A DNA stretch of 64,000 nucleotides from Strobilurus pachycystidiatus (lineage: Eukaryota > Basidiomycota > Agaricomycetes > Agaricales > Physalacriaceae): contig JAHLMK010000022.1 in NCBI GenBank assembly GCA_019915135.1, positions 434,001 to 498,000 of the forward strand. Direction: 5' to 3'. Below the pieces are notes generated by a model, which was not told the origin of the DNA, made no database searches, and was given only the letters and a program-made list of their open reading frames with translations. Positions within the stretch are counted from its first letter, which is position 1; each line of letters begins with the position of its first letter. A program made the translations under genes and the position numbers. Below, one piece after another: positions 12,801 to 25,064 of this stretch.

Positions 12801-15398
12801 TTAACAGCGCCAGTAGCGCTGTCAGCTGCTATCTGACTGCCGCTGGACTTTACAAGAACGGCAAGTCTCGACCGCTTTTAGCTCGGGTCCTCTGGTTCCT
12901 CAGTCAAGATGACTCCCATTTTGCCGTTTCTCGCGCATTCGACACGTACAAGGGCGAAGGTGCATTCTGGTTCTGGATTACCCTCATCCCCCAACTATGC
13001 ACGTCGATATCGCTGCGGGAAGTCAAGCAAGCTCGGTACATCCTGCTCAACCTGGCCAAGCATTATCCTCAGGCACTCTTTTTCCATATACGCACAACTC
13101 GGGAAGAAATCCACAGCGGCAGGAGGATAGCGACTATGAGAGCTCAGGCTCAAGCTGCTGCTGCTGCTGCATCGGGTGACGGGTCCGTTGCGCCTCCTTC
13201 GGTGCCTGCCACGGAGGGAACCCTCAATGCTGACGGAACACGGTCGACGGGTGAGTACCTTACCCCTCAGGGTGGACCAGAACTCATAGTACCCTATAGC
13301 CTGGGAACATGTCGAGGACATTGTCCAGCTACTGAAAACCGCTTTCCCGCTTCTGATCTTGAGTCTCGAGACGATGCTCGATCAAATGCTCTCACGATTC
13401 AAGCCTGCATCTGAGGAGGACATGTACCGGCATATGTCAATGCTTCTGCACGACGGAGCTCAGGTATGTCAGTCGATCATTCCTTGCTGAGCGTTGTTCA
13501 CACTAGTCAACAGCAATATCTCGTCAGGATGAACCAGTCGGCTGAGGACATGGAGATGAACCCGCAGATCACGGCGACGTTACAGCGGCTTTCCCAGAGC
13601 TTGAGTGGCAGAGTCAAGGTATGGAGCACTACTCTCTGGAGCGTCTGGATTTGACCGTCCCCATAGGAAGAGTTCGAGGAGGATTTCATCAACACCAAGC
13701 TGAACTTGAACGACTACATCCAACGACTGCAACAGTGGCGCGACCGCTACGAAAACATTCTTGATGCGAGACCGCGATATCAAACGCTCGACAATCTCAG
13801 CCACTACTTGACGGAGTTCCAGTACAGCAAGGTCGACGAAATCGAGGTTCCTGGCCAGTACACTGAGGTAATACATCCTTAGTCCGCTGTAATCTCTGAT
13901 GACTCAACGCTTCCTAGGACAAGGACAACAACCAGAACTTTGTTCGGATCCAAAAGTTCCATCCACGATTTGAGAATTGTCGAACCAGCGGTTCGTCGTG
14001 GAGACGTATCATGATGATAGGCAGCGACAACTCGAGCATTTCCTTCTGCGTCCAGCATCCATCTCATCGTCTCTATCGTCGCGAGGAAAAGGTCATGCAG
14101 CTTTGCCGTACTTTCAATGGGTAAAGAATCTCCCCACTAAACTTCCGATGTCCTTTCTTACACCTTGTACAGTGCTCTCGCCCGGAAGAAGGAAACGCGG
14201 AAGAGGAACCTCTCCTTCCACGTCCCAGTGGTTGTGTCTTGTAGTCCGACACTCCGTCTGTTCCAGATGGACACGTCCTATGTTTCCTTCAGCGACATAT
14301 TCGACCTTCATTGTCGTAGTACAGGCATCGCCAGGGAGACGCCAATCCTCTATTCTGCAGGAAAAGTCAACAAGATGCTGCGGGAAATTCGGTCGACTGG
14401 GGTTCCCAATCAGGTGAGTCTCTGGTATCCTCCATCTTTTGTATAGGCCGATGGGCTTACGGGACTCGATAGTTGGGAAAACCGGAATACCTGACCATGA
14501 AGAAGACGATCTATGATGAGATTTGCACGAAGATGGTGCCGGATGATATTATCACCAAGGTATAGAGTGCTTCTTTGCCGTTGCCGCTGTTTGTTGGTTG
14601 CTGATAGATTCGCCCAGTATATGATCCGAACCATGGACGGTCCGAGCGAACTGTGGCGTATGCGCAAACAGTTTGCGTTGCAGATAGCGGCGACGAGTTT
14701 CTTGACATACTTGCTCTTTTTGGGGGCGCGTCATCCTGTACGGTTCTTCATCTCTCGCTCCACGGGACAGGTTGTCATGACTGAGCCTTTGCCTTGTGAG
14801 TGCTTCTCTTGTCGTTCAAAGCGAGATCATCCTGACGGCTTCTGAAGCCTTCAACGCGAACATCCCGGTGTGCAGCGTGAACGATGTGGTCCCCTTCCGA
14901 CTCACACCCAACATGCAACACTTCATGGGTCAAATCTTCATGGATGGCGTCCTTACCTCGGGCATAATGGCTATCGGTCGCTCTCTCACAGAGCCCCAAG
15001 TATGTCCTCGTGTGATCCTCCGGTGCTCCTCGACTGATGCCCCGATTAGTTCGACTTGGAGCAGCAGCTTGCGTTGTTCTGCAGAGAAGAAGTTCTGGCG
15101 TGGATGCGGCCGAAGAACCTCAACCCAGATGCGCCGAACAGCCAATTCAAGGCACATGTCATGACGAACATCGACGCGATAGTCAAGAAAGCCGAGTCCT
15201 TGGCGTGTAAGATCGAGCGGGAGCAGGTAAGATTTCTTCTTTACCGTCACGTTGTTGATGTACTGATTCCTCCATCAGGCACTGCAAGGCATCGCAGCGA
15301 CCCAACCAGTTATGCAAACCGTCATCAGCCTGATTTGCAGCGCCACCAACCCCGTCCAGTTGAACAAGATGGGCGAAATGTATCAGCCCTGGTTCTAG
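3889..15398 (+). CDS. TRA1: Tra1/TRRAP-family pseudokinase scaffold of SAGA and NuA4
   Basis: This is a giant gene of about 20 exons giving roughly 3,500 residues, close to the family length. Tra1 is the activator-binding subunit of the SAGA and NuA4 acetyltransferases. Exon 1 (3889-3979) starts in a CCATGG context. In-frame introns include 3980-4025, 4739-4791, 11399-11451 and 14561-14618. HEAT repeats fill about 4.0-10 kb, FAT repeats about 11-13.4 kb, then the PI3K-like domain, and the FATC ends in YQPWF at the TAG at 15396. The kinase fold is present but catalytic motifs are lost: GDRHxxN reads GARHPVR, the DFG region reads VMTEPLP, while VPFRLTPNM is kept. Low-complexity inserts (GNGNGNG near 12660, an Ala run near 13160) distinguish this copy. 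The identification is firm; a few middle splice sites are approximate. Confidence 0.95.
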
Positions 15399-15661
15399 TT
15401 TTACCCTCTGTAATCTGTGTACTCATATCTCCAAGTTATCTCATAGCGCATTGTACAATTCTGTAGCATAGAGCATCTAATTCCATTTGTATTGATGCAA
15501 GAGTATTTTCACCGCACATGTATATTCTCGTGCATAACTTATGGAAAAGCGCAACAACGATGAGAAGCATACTAAGTACTACCAATTACTCTATCCTATC
15601 GTACACATTCCAAGGCATAACGAGTGAACATTGTCCATTGAGATTATCAACACACTTCAAC

Positions 15662-17212
<1,551 letters not shown>

Positions 17213-17366
17213 GATGATGGTAAGAAAGAGAGGCAGGCTGACGGCAACACCCAAATTCAACAGTCGCCCCGGTTACGTCACCGCAGCGGACCCAACCTGC
17301 GCTCCAGCCAAAACGATAATGAGCACGCGATCCACCCGCCGCGCGTCACACAACGCAGAGCCCAAC
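17213..17366. promoter_or_regulatory. Divergent promoter between proteinase A and the BRD8-like gene
   Basis: Only 154 bp separate the two start codons, so both promoters must share this stretch. It contains a TACGTCA half-CRE near 17273-17279 and GC-rich sequence, with no obvious TATA box. Shared control is inferred from the spacing. Confidence 0.45.
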
Positions 17367-18851
17367 ATGGCCGCGCTGACCACCAGGGACCGCCTTATCC
17401 TCGCCCAGGCCGTCTACGAGCACGGCAACGACTGGGCCTCAGTCGCCAAGCTGCTCGCCAAGCACCCGCTCCTCTCCCACCCCAAATCGTTCTTCACCGC
17501 CCAAGTAGCACCTTTTCCCAATAAATTGCCTAATTATTCAACAAATTGCAGTCTTGTCAGTCAATATACGCGCATATAGTCAGAGAAGCTGAAATTGAAG
17601 TGTATGTTCAATCTCTAGCTGCACTGTGATTGTCTGACACGCCACAGTACAGAGGAAAACAACGCAGTTCATGGTCTGTATATCCTCTTCAATTATCCTC
17701 ATATTCCTCATTTTCGACAGCTTCTGTTAATCTGACATTAGCCCGGAGACTTTATGTATCCCACTTTGAACACCTGCGCGCACTCATCAAAATCGAGGAG
17801 GACAAATTCAGGTGCGGCGCCCGCCCACCGAGCTACGCGTCATTCTGATAGTCGCAGATCAATCGCCAACGAAATTGAACAGATTCGAGCAGGCACGTAC
17901 ACGGACCAGGTCGTGGAGCCAAAGCTCGAAGCATCGCCCACCCCGGAGCCGCCGCCAGAAGTGCCAGAAGCAGAGCCCAGGCTGAACGATGACGAAGACG
18001 ACGAGTCCGACGATGAACCACTCCATGCAGTACAAAGTACGTCTTCCCCTCATTCACCACACACCTTTCCCTCATTGTTCACCCAGCAAGAGCGGCCCGT
18101 CAACGCGGCAAAGGCAAAGACCGCAGGAAGAGCGTCCGAGCAGAAAGCGAAGCAGTCCCGGAAGATGAACAGACAGACACGCCTGGCGGCTCGCCAGCAC
18201 CAACCCGCAAAAGTAAGTGCACCCTAACTTCTTCACCCAGACACGTAACTCACCACCCTATCGCTAGGCAAACGCAAGGCGTCCGTTCTGGATCCGCCCG
18301 AGAACTTACGCGACAAGAAACGCGCACGCGACGTGTCGGAGCCCGTCAATGACGAGGAAGCGAGTATGCAGCCTACGTGCACGTCTGATTTCATGTGCCT
18401 AATCGCTTCCCAGGGAGAGGGCGCCGCCGTGGCGGAGGAGACCCGGAGACCCTCGCTATCAAGCGCTTCCAGTCTATCATTGTCCCGCTCCATGCGCGCA
18501 TAACTACCCTAAAGGACGGTAATATCTTCCAGAGCCCCATCAAGGCAACAGAAGCCCCAGATTACCGCGACATCGTCAAGCGTCCCGTGGACCTGCGCAC
18601 AATACGACAGCGCGTCAAGGATGGCGCCATCACAAATTCACTGGAATACCGACGAGAGATATACCTAATGTTCGCGAACGCGATCATGTACAACAGACCT
18701 GGCTCTTCGGTTTACAAAATGGCGGAGACGGTCAGCCGTTTATCATGCTCTTCTCTGCGGTCATTGATTATATTCCAAGATGCGAGACGAAAGTGAAGGT
18801 CTCATCAATGATTTCCTGAACACAGAAGCCACTCTTTTGCATCGAATGTGA
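17367..18851 (+). CDS. BRD8/Bdc1-type bromodomain protein (NuA4 subunit)
   Basis: The N-terminus (MAALTTRDRLILAQAVYEHG, NDWASVAKLLAKHP) is the SANT-like module that begins BRD8 orthologues. It is followed by a helical ARRLYVSHFEHLRALIKIEE segment, an acidic Pro/Glu linker, a basic linker, and a single bromodomain from about 18450: FQSIIVPLHARIT, then FQSPIKATEAPDYRDIVKRP (the ZA loop), MFANAIMYNRPGS (with the acetyl-lysine-binding Asn) and a C-terminal helix ending LLHRM. The intron before MRDESEG uses a GTCAGC donor. At least seven introns are needed. Human BRD8 and S. pombe Bdc1 are NuA4/TIP60 subunits. This gene lies just beyond the protease next to TRA1, another NuA4 component. Confidence 0.82.
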
Positions 18852-18979
18852 ATTGGATTTAGTAGACACACTTTTTGTTACACCTCTCATGTTGTTCCCG
18901 ACAAATATATGTGACGTACGAACGAAGATCATCCATCGCTTGACTCTCGATCGCTCGTGCGAACAGAATGTAACTCTGA

Positions 18980-21051
18980 ATGCATCACCCATCACCTCAC
19001 CTACTTGCCTCTCATTTCCTGGACAGACTTCCTAGTACTTCTCGTTTCGAAAGGGCGAGAAGCGATGCCTTGAGCCAACTCTATGCAAGACCGCTTGACA
19101 GGGTGCAGGTCCTCGGAGATGATCAGACATATGGGCACAGTGGGTATGAGTAACGGCGACTTTTACAGTATATAGGATAAGCTAACTGCCTCGTTACTTA
19201 GCTGTGTCAACGCGCTAAGCTGGGCACAGGATGGCGACGTCTTGATTACTGGGGGAGACGACAGAACGTGAGCTAGAAAGTTGTACTCGAGCACCGTCGC
19301 GCTCAATCATGATCCGACAACATTCCTCCAGGGTACGAATATGGCGCAGAGACCAGACCCCTGCCGTTGATACCACGCATTCTAACCTATCGTGCCGCGC
19401 TACAATCAACACCGAACACCGAGCAAATATATTCAATGCTCGAATGCTTCCGCATTCAACTCGTATGTAAGTAGCTGGCGCTCCAACGCTCCATGGTACC
19501 TCGAGCTCACCATCACCTCCCATGAAGCGCGACAGTCGCAGGAGACCGCCAAGTGCGCATATTCGACGTCGGAGAAGTGCGCGCCTCTAAAGAGGAGCGG
19601 GAATACTCAAACGCCCGGACACACCTCCTTTTGTGCCACGAGGATCGCGTGAAGAGGATCGTCACGGAGGACAGTCCGGATTTGTTCTTGACCGTATCGG
19701 AGGTATGCACTACGTGCTCTGTCCTGGCTTCGGCACGCGAGGCTTCATATGAAACTGTAGGATGGAACCGTGCGCCAGCACGACTTGCGCAGTGCGCATT
19801 CGTGCAGGAGCGAGTGTCCCGCGCCGCTTGTACAAACGAGCTTTGAGTTGACATCTCTGTCCATGTCACCGCTCAGCCCGTACCAGTTCGTTGTCGCTGG
19901 GCAATCTCCTTATGTATGTGCCAAAGCTGAACACCAAGTTGTCTGCGTTGAAACGATGCCGCTGTCCGTTAGGGATGCCTTTTCGACAGACGCAGTCTCC
20001 GGACTAAGCAAACTGTAGAGAGCTTTCGAAGCATTACGACATGCACCAGGCTCTTCGGCAGGCCCGAACCTCCTCCCAAATATACTGACCATGTTACGGG
20101 CGTTCGTATGAATTCAACAAGCAGCGATGAGGTAGGAGAACTCATTTTACCTGGTTCACCGATGTTGATACGAAACCCCCAAAGATTCTCATTGGCAAGC
20201 ACCTCTCATTGGTGATCGACGCCATGCTAAACTAAAATCTATCTGCTCTAGCCTACAGCGGCGATTGCGTATATCGCTTTTCGACGCTCGGAGAAACCTC
20301 CGAAGACGCGGAAACAGACGCGAGCTCCATGATTGTTGACGGTTCTGATTCCGATGGACTGGAGGACGAACCGCCGCCGCCGAGCTCGGAAACTCGATAC
20401 CCAGAGAAACCATACGATGCGCCTATCATTGTCCCATCCCAGCGTTACGTTGGTGCGCGTAATGTTGAGACAGTCAAAGATGGTCAGGAAGATGCATTTC
20501 AGCCTTCCTGTCAATTGCTAACCCGCCTGGTGTATCTAGTCAATTTCCTGGGCCCTCGCAGCGAATTTGTCACTGTTGGCTCCGACGACGGCAACTTCTT
20601 CATGTGGCACAAAGATTCTGGCAGGCTCCATGGGATATACGAAGGTCTGTGGTGTTGTCTAGATCTGTCTTGATGCTTCCTCCACCGCTGACGGAGCCAC
20701 GACAACGCTACAGGTGATTCTAGTATAGTTAATGTGATCGAGGGACATCCACATCTCCCGCTTATTGCGACTAGTGGCATCGACACAACCGTCAAAGTGC
20801 GAGGCACTTATTACCGCAATTTTGAGCGTACTGACTTTGCGCAGATCTTCGCCCCAACATTTGACAGCAATCCGAGTACCTTTTCGAAGACTGACAACGC
20901 AGAGAACATTATGGAAGTGAATGCTCAGCCTGGTAGACGCATGCCTGTCTTCCGTAGACTGGATGTGGTAAGGTTATTGATGGAGGCCCAAGCATTGCGA
21001 GGTGGCGGGGAGGACCAAGATCGAGAGGACATACCGTGTACGAACCAATGA
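18980..21051 (+). CDS. DCAF8/WDTC1-type WD40 protein, probable CRL4 substrate receptor
   Basis: The ATG at 18980 opens an in-frame MHHPSPHLLASHFLDRLPS leader. WD repeats follow: GHSGCVNALSWAQDGDVLIT, GGDDRTVRIW, ANIFNARMLPHSTRIATVAG, DRQVRIFDV, then LTVSEDGTVRQHDLR. Spliced exons give GCLFDRR, an acidic insert (about 20320-20400), and a C-terminal pair of repeats FVTVGSDDGNFFMWHKDSGR and HPHLPLIATSGIDTTVKIFAP, which is the conserved core of DCAF6/DCAF8/WDTC1. DDB1-binding WDxR-like residues are represented by the HDLR and FDRR positions. Acceptor choice in intron 3 (after CCATGAAG near 19529) restores IATVAGDRQ in frame. Family members recruit substrates to CUL4-DDB1. The substrate is unknown, and the assignment within the DCAF6/8/WDTC1 group is not resolved. 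Confidence 0.8.
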
Positions 21052-21124
21052 ACTCATTGTATCATCAGTATCAATGTATATTATACAAATATTGCTTTTA
21101 CACCCTTTATAATGTCAGTTCTAA

Positions 21125-22654
21125 TCAAACGGTAACAGAGACGTCCTTGACCAAGCCTTTCTCCGTGAGGCTGTGCACAATCGCTTCCACCTAGGCCTGT
21201 GTCAGCATCAGGTGAAATGAATGGTGGCGGAAACGTACATTGGCAGCTGTTATCCGTATCTGGGTATCCCATCGTTTGGTGAATGGTGCTCCAGTGTCCT
21301 CTGCCTCTTCAACATCGCCCAAGCCACCTGCCTTGCCCTGCGCATCGTCCTCCTCGCGAGAACCTTCAAACCAGATGAGCTTATCGACCTGGTCTATGGT
21401 TCCACGCAATCGCCCTTGTTCAATCATCTTCCTAGCCATCGTCTCTGCCGCGCCGGGGGTGAGATCAAGTAGAGCACCGAGACCTCGGAAGGTAATGTTA
21501 TTATAGATGTTAGAGCTCGCGAGAAGATTATGCTCCATGACGGCACGATCGAGGACTGTTGAAGGACCAGTACGCGTGCTCGCGCCCTCTTCGCCATCAG
21601 TTGCTGATGCTAGCTTGTCGTTGGATGAAATAGCAATTTTGGCCAGCTGATGGGGCTTGAGGCTGCCTTCGAATTCTTTGACTTCGGCTGGGCGGAGGAT
21701 GTGGTCGAGGAACATTTTGGAGAGGATGTTGTATGTTGGGAGGTCGACGGAACGCTCGTCGCGGTATAAAGATGCGAGAACGCGCGATCGGTTAGGACCC
21801 GCGGGTGCGAGAACAGCGCAGGTCACTGCTGCCATGCTGTGGAACTTCACTGAGATCCAAGCCTTGGCGCAAGAAGGGGAGGAACGCTCACAGCATATGA
21901 CGCCTTTCTTCTTCGTCGATTTCGCCGATGTAGCTGAGTTCGTGGTATCGACTGGCGGCCTCGAGGAATTTGCGACCATAGTCGCTGATGCGGGCTTGGC
22001 ATAGTTTGAATTGGAGGAGTGTAACTTTGTCGTTAGTGGAATGGACGAGCAATTGAGCGCGGTTGAAATATGTTTCCGCCTGAACAGAGTCTTCCTCTTC
22101 TAGGAGCAGGCGCACTATGCGCACGTATCCGGATAGTCGCTCGGAATCCGAGAACGCTCTGCGTAGATTGAGGGGGGCATTCGCAGGGACACACAGAACA
22201 CAACATACCGTTGACTGCTCTCGTTGAAGATACTCATCAGCACGCGAGCAGCCTCACTCCATTCCTCTTCCGACTCCAGAATGTCCGCTAGCTGAAATCT
22301 TAGGGCGATAACCTTCACAACCATAAGCGAAAGCAACAAAAGTCAGACAACACTTACCTGCTCTTCATAGCTAACGAGTTTGGGCAATGTTATGCCAATA
22401 ATGTCCTGGACGATGGCCTTCGTCAGGTCCGCTTTCTTGATGGCGCCGTCACCCAGAGCCTTGACTACTTCGGCCAATATTTGCCTTCCGACAAGCAGAT
22501 TGTCTTGATTTACTACAGCCTCTACGAAAGCGTGTAGATCTGCGCCAACGGTGGCTTCATTGGGCGACGCGAGCGTGTCTCGTAGCAGTGAGGTGTACGC
22601 TGGTGCCTTGTCCTTTTGCCCGAGCGAAGAGATGTTTGCTAGATGCCCGTCCAT
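21125..22654 (-). CDS. CSN4: COP9 signalosome subunit 4
   Basis: This PCI-domain protein starts MDGHLANISSLGQKDKAPAY and continues through helical repeats (ETYFNRAQLLVHSTNDKVTL, LLQFKLCQARISDYGRKFLE). The PCI winged helix spans LKPHQLAKIAISSNDK to NNITFRGLGALLDLTPGAAE, then KMIEQGRLRGTIDQVDKLIW. A last small exon gives VEAIVHSLTEKGLVKDVSV. Introns lie near 21190-21235, 21840-21890, 22120-22210 and 22300-22360. CSN4 is a structural subunit of the complex that removes Nedd8 from cullins. The insert EGSREEDDAQGKAGGLGDVE in the C-terminal region is acidic and probably disordered. The gene is convergent with the DCAF gene 74 bp away. Confidence 0.9.
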
Positions 22655-23464
22655 GGTGGTGGCGCGTTAGCAAGCTTGCCGACAACGGCACCGCCAGATG
22701 CGGAGATCAAATACAAGCCCGGCCCGAGATTCTATTGCCCTGCCACCATGACAAGCTCAAGATGCATTCGCCTCATACCAATAGTGACACATGCATGTGT
22801 GGATCTTTGTCATGTCGAACGGTACCGAAATCAGCACAATATAATTTGCGCCACAGTTCCCGATACTGTCGTCCTAAAGGTCAGATGTTCTTACTAGTGG
22901 CACTCTACTTACGTGTAGCAAGAGCAGAGCAAGGCGGCAAGCTCAATGTTGATCCGATCAACTCAACTCCTTTGAAACACCGAGGTGGTACGCCTCATGT
23001 ACATAACGCATTTTCTCGTTGTATCAGGCGGCAATGCGTTCATCTCGTGTCGCGGCATCCTTGCGGTCTCTTGACGATAATTGCTTAGGACATTCATTTG
23101 CGTGCGGCCACTTTCATCCCACTCAAAAGCTAATCCTCAGATGCGGACTCTTCTGCGAAGTCGAGAGCATCCTCGTCGTCCCTCCGTTCCAATGGAACTG
23201 CATCTTATTGGACGTAAAAACACTGTTCGGCATTCAAAAGTACGCCATATCCGTGTTCTCCGTGGGGCTTTCTTGCACGACGCAGACGTCTGTCTCTTGA
23301 CTTTGGCTTCACCCTCTTTCTAATTGGTCACCTTCCGCTCTGCTTTGTAGCGGGAACGCATCCCATCAGACAATACTCGCGGTACGCGCCCTCTCTCGTA
23401 TCCGCCATCCTCTTCGTATCTTCCTTTGACTGACATTTCTATCTTTCGGTTCAGACGCAAATAA
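22655..23464. other. Intergenic 0.8 kb, divergent promoters; possible 5'-UTR intron
   Basis: No coding exon is supportable. The last 100 bp are pyrimidine-rich, as in strong fungal promoters. A GTACGC...GGTTCAG pair at about 23380-23455 could be a 5'-UTR intron of the gene starting at 23465. Confidence 0.4.
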
Positions 23465-24679
23465 ATGGATATCAACTTTGATAACCCTCACAGTACACCC
23501 AGTTTGCTCTTTTCCGACTTCAAGAGCAAGCTGAACATTGCACCCCCACGCGGTTCTTCTGTGGATGTCAACAAGTTCGGTCTCGACGGCTTCAGCGACT
23601 TTGAACTCGACTTGGGATGCCTTTCGAGGTCGCCATCCCCCACCACACCTCCCAGAGGGTCCTTTTCTTCAGATGCAGACGCCAACTCTAGTCCTCCCTC
23701 GCCGAAATCAGCATTCCTCCCTCTCACACCGGCCTCGAACACCACTCAGGCCATGAATAAATCGTCAGCCAAGATTTCTCCAGCCACAGCTGCATCTGTG
23801 ATCCGAGGGTCTTGGCCGGTATTTCGTCATTACGTCGGTCGCGGCACCCCCATAGACCCAACCAGACGTTCTCAATGGGGAGGCTACGAAACAGCTGAAG
23901 ATGGTCGCCTCCATTCGGGCACCCTTCGCTCGGCGAGTCTCGACTCCGCCGTCCGGGGCCCCTCCTACCGCTCATCCTCACCGGACCACTGGCAGCATGT
24001 CTCCTCCTCCAGCTCCCCAGTCCAGCCCTTTGCACTTCCAGAAGAGTCCAAAATTCACGTTGACGTACACTCAGACGAGTCGGAGTGGGATACTTTCATG
24101 CAGACCATCTTAGAGCCTACAAAGGCGACAGCCCCGCCAGTGACGGGGGCTGAGGCCTCCTCGGCGGAGAAGGATGAGGCTGAGAAGATTCAAGAGCAGG
24201 AGGAAGTGCAAAAGGAGGACGTGGAGGAAGTGCAAATGGAGAAGGAGGAATTGCCACCGCTTGCGGACTTGTCCATTCAGACCGACTCGCTAGAAATTGA
24301 TCTCGGGCTGGATGCGGCGCTGGACCTGGGCCTGGGAGTCGGACGAGGTATGAATTGGTTCGAGTTGGGTATGCTTCCTAGCTCAGGGTTCGATTCACCT
24401 TCAGTTTATTCGTCCGCGCCTCCTACGCCGCGCGGATCGCGTCCCGTCTCGATCGACAACTCGGAGAATGGTTTAGTACAAACTGGACAGGACGGAGCTG
24501 CGCCTCAGAAGCCTGAGGTGATTGGAAACGGCAATGGTCATCATCATTATCAGCAGGAGAAGACGGAGGCGAAGTCCTTCTTCGAAATTGGTACGGAAGC
24601 ATGGTGGAAGAAACTGATTGAAAAGTTGCGGAGACTTCAGAAGTTGTTGCATAGGAGGAAGGCCGCCCACAGTAACTGA
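23465..24679 (+). CDS. Uncharacterised single-exon protein, disordered, acidic centre and basic C-terminal helix
   Basis: This is a 404-residue open frame without introns, unusual in this window. I do not recognise the family. The N-terminal third is Ser/Pro-rich with SP/TP sites (SRSPSPTTPP, PPSPKS). Residues about 215-265 are a Glu-rich segment (EKIQEQEEVQKEDVEEVQ) likely to be a charged helix. This is followed by a Leu/Asp-rich LEIDLGLDAALDLGLGVG stretch. The last 35 residues, WWKKLIEKLRRLQKLLHRRK, form a strongly basic amphipathic helix. The start follows a pyrimidine-rich leader with an A-rich context. Base use and the long uninterrupted frame argue for a real gene. It could be a regulatory or membrane-binding protein, but nothing proves that. 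Confidence 0.65.
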   Translation: MDINFDNPHSTPSLLFSDFKSKLNIAPPRGSSVDVNKFGLDGFSDFELDLGCLSRSPSPTTPPRGSFSSDADANSSPPSPKSAFLPLTPASNTTQAMNKSSAKISPATAASVIRGSWPVFRHYVGRGTPIDPTRRSQWGGYETAEDGRLHSGTLRSASLDSAVRGPSYRSSSPDHWQHVSSSSSPVQPFALPEESKIHVDVHSDESEWDTFMQTILEPTKATAPPVTGAEASSAEKDEAEKIQEQEEVQKEDVEEVQMEKEELPPLADLSIQTDSLEIDLGLDAALDLGLGVGRGMNWFELGMLPSSGFDSPSVYSSAPPTPRGSRPVSIDNSENGLVQTGQDGAAPQKPEVIGNGNGHHHYQQEKTEAKSFFEIGTEAWWKKLIEKLRRLQKLLHRRKAAHSN

Positions 24680-25064
24680 TACCGTGACGGCTGTTCTTCA
24701 TCTTCGACTTGCGGATACCCTTTTCTTTTTGGGACTGTTTTTGGGCTTGCTGTACATTACATCTATCTATGCCCAACGCCGCCTACAGCGCAGGTAGCAC
24801 CACTTTCTTTCAACTCGTGTTTCTCTTACTCGTGATTCAGACGATCACAGTTGCCACATTCCTTGCTCTCTCTCGCCCTTCGTATTTATCAACTTTTAGT
24901 TTCGTATCCACGCATTATATATATTGGAGTACATATAGTTTTAACATGTCCAGTCGGTTCAGCGCAAATTTATCTCACGTAATTTGGAGGGAAAGGAGGT
25001 CGGCGAGTCCTGTGTGGTGAACGTGGGTCATTGGGCTGCCGGATTAACGAGTGCTCAGTGGGAG
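24680..25064. other. 3' region between orphan gene and P450 relic
   Basis: AT-richer sequence with pyrimidine runs; it probably holds the 3' UTR of the upstream gene. No coding or RNA gene was seen. Confidence 0.4.

Noticed and set aside
17214..17260. Upstream extension of proteinase A beginning LNLGVAVSLP
   Set aside because: It starts with TTG; the ATG at 17212 gives a normal signal peptide.
21221..22004. Plus-strand frames opposite CSN4
   Set aside because: The minus strand encodes an unbroken PCI-domain protein; the plus frames lack any family signal.
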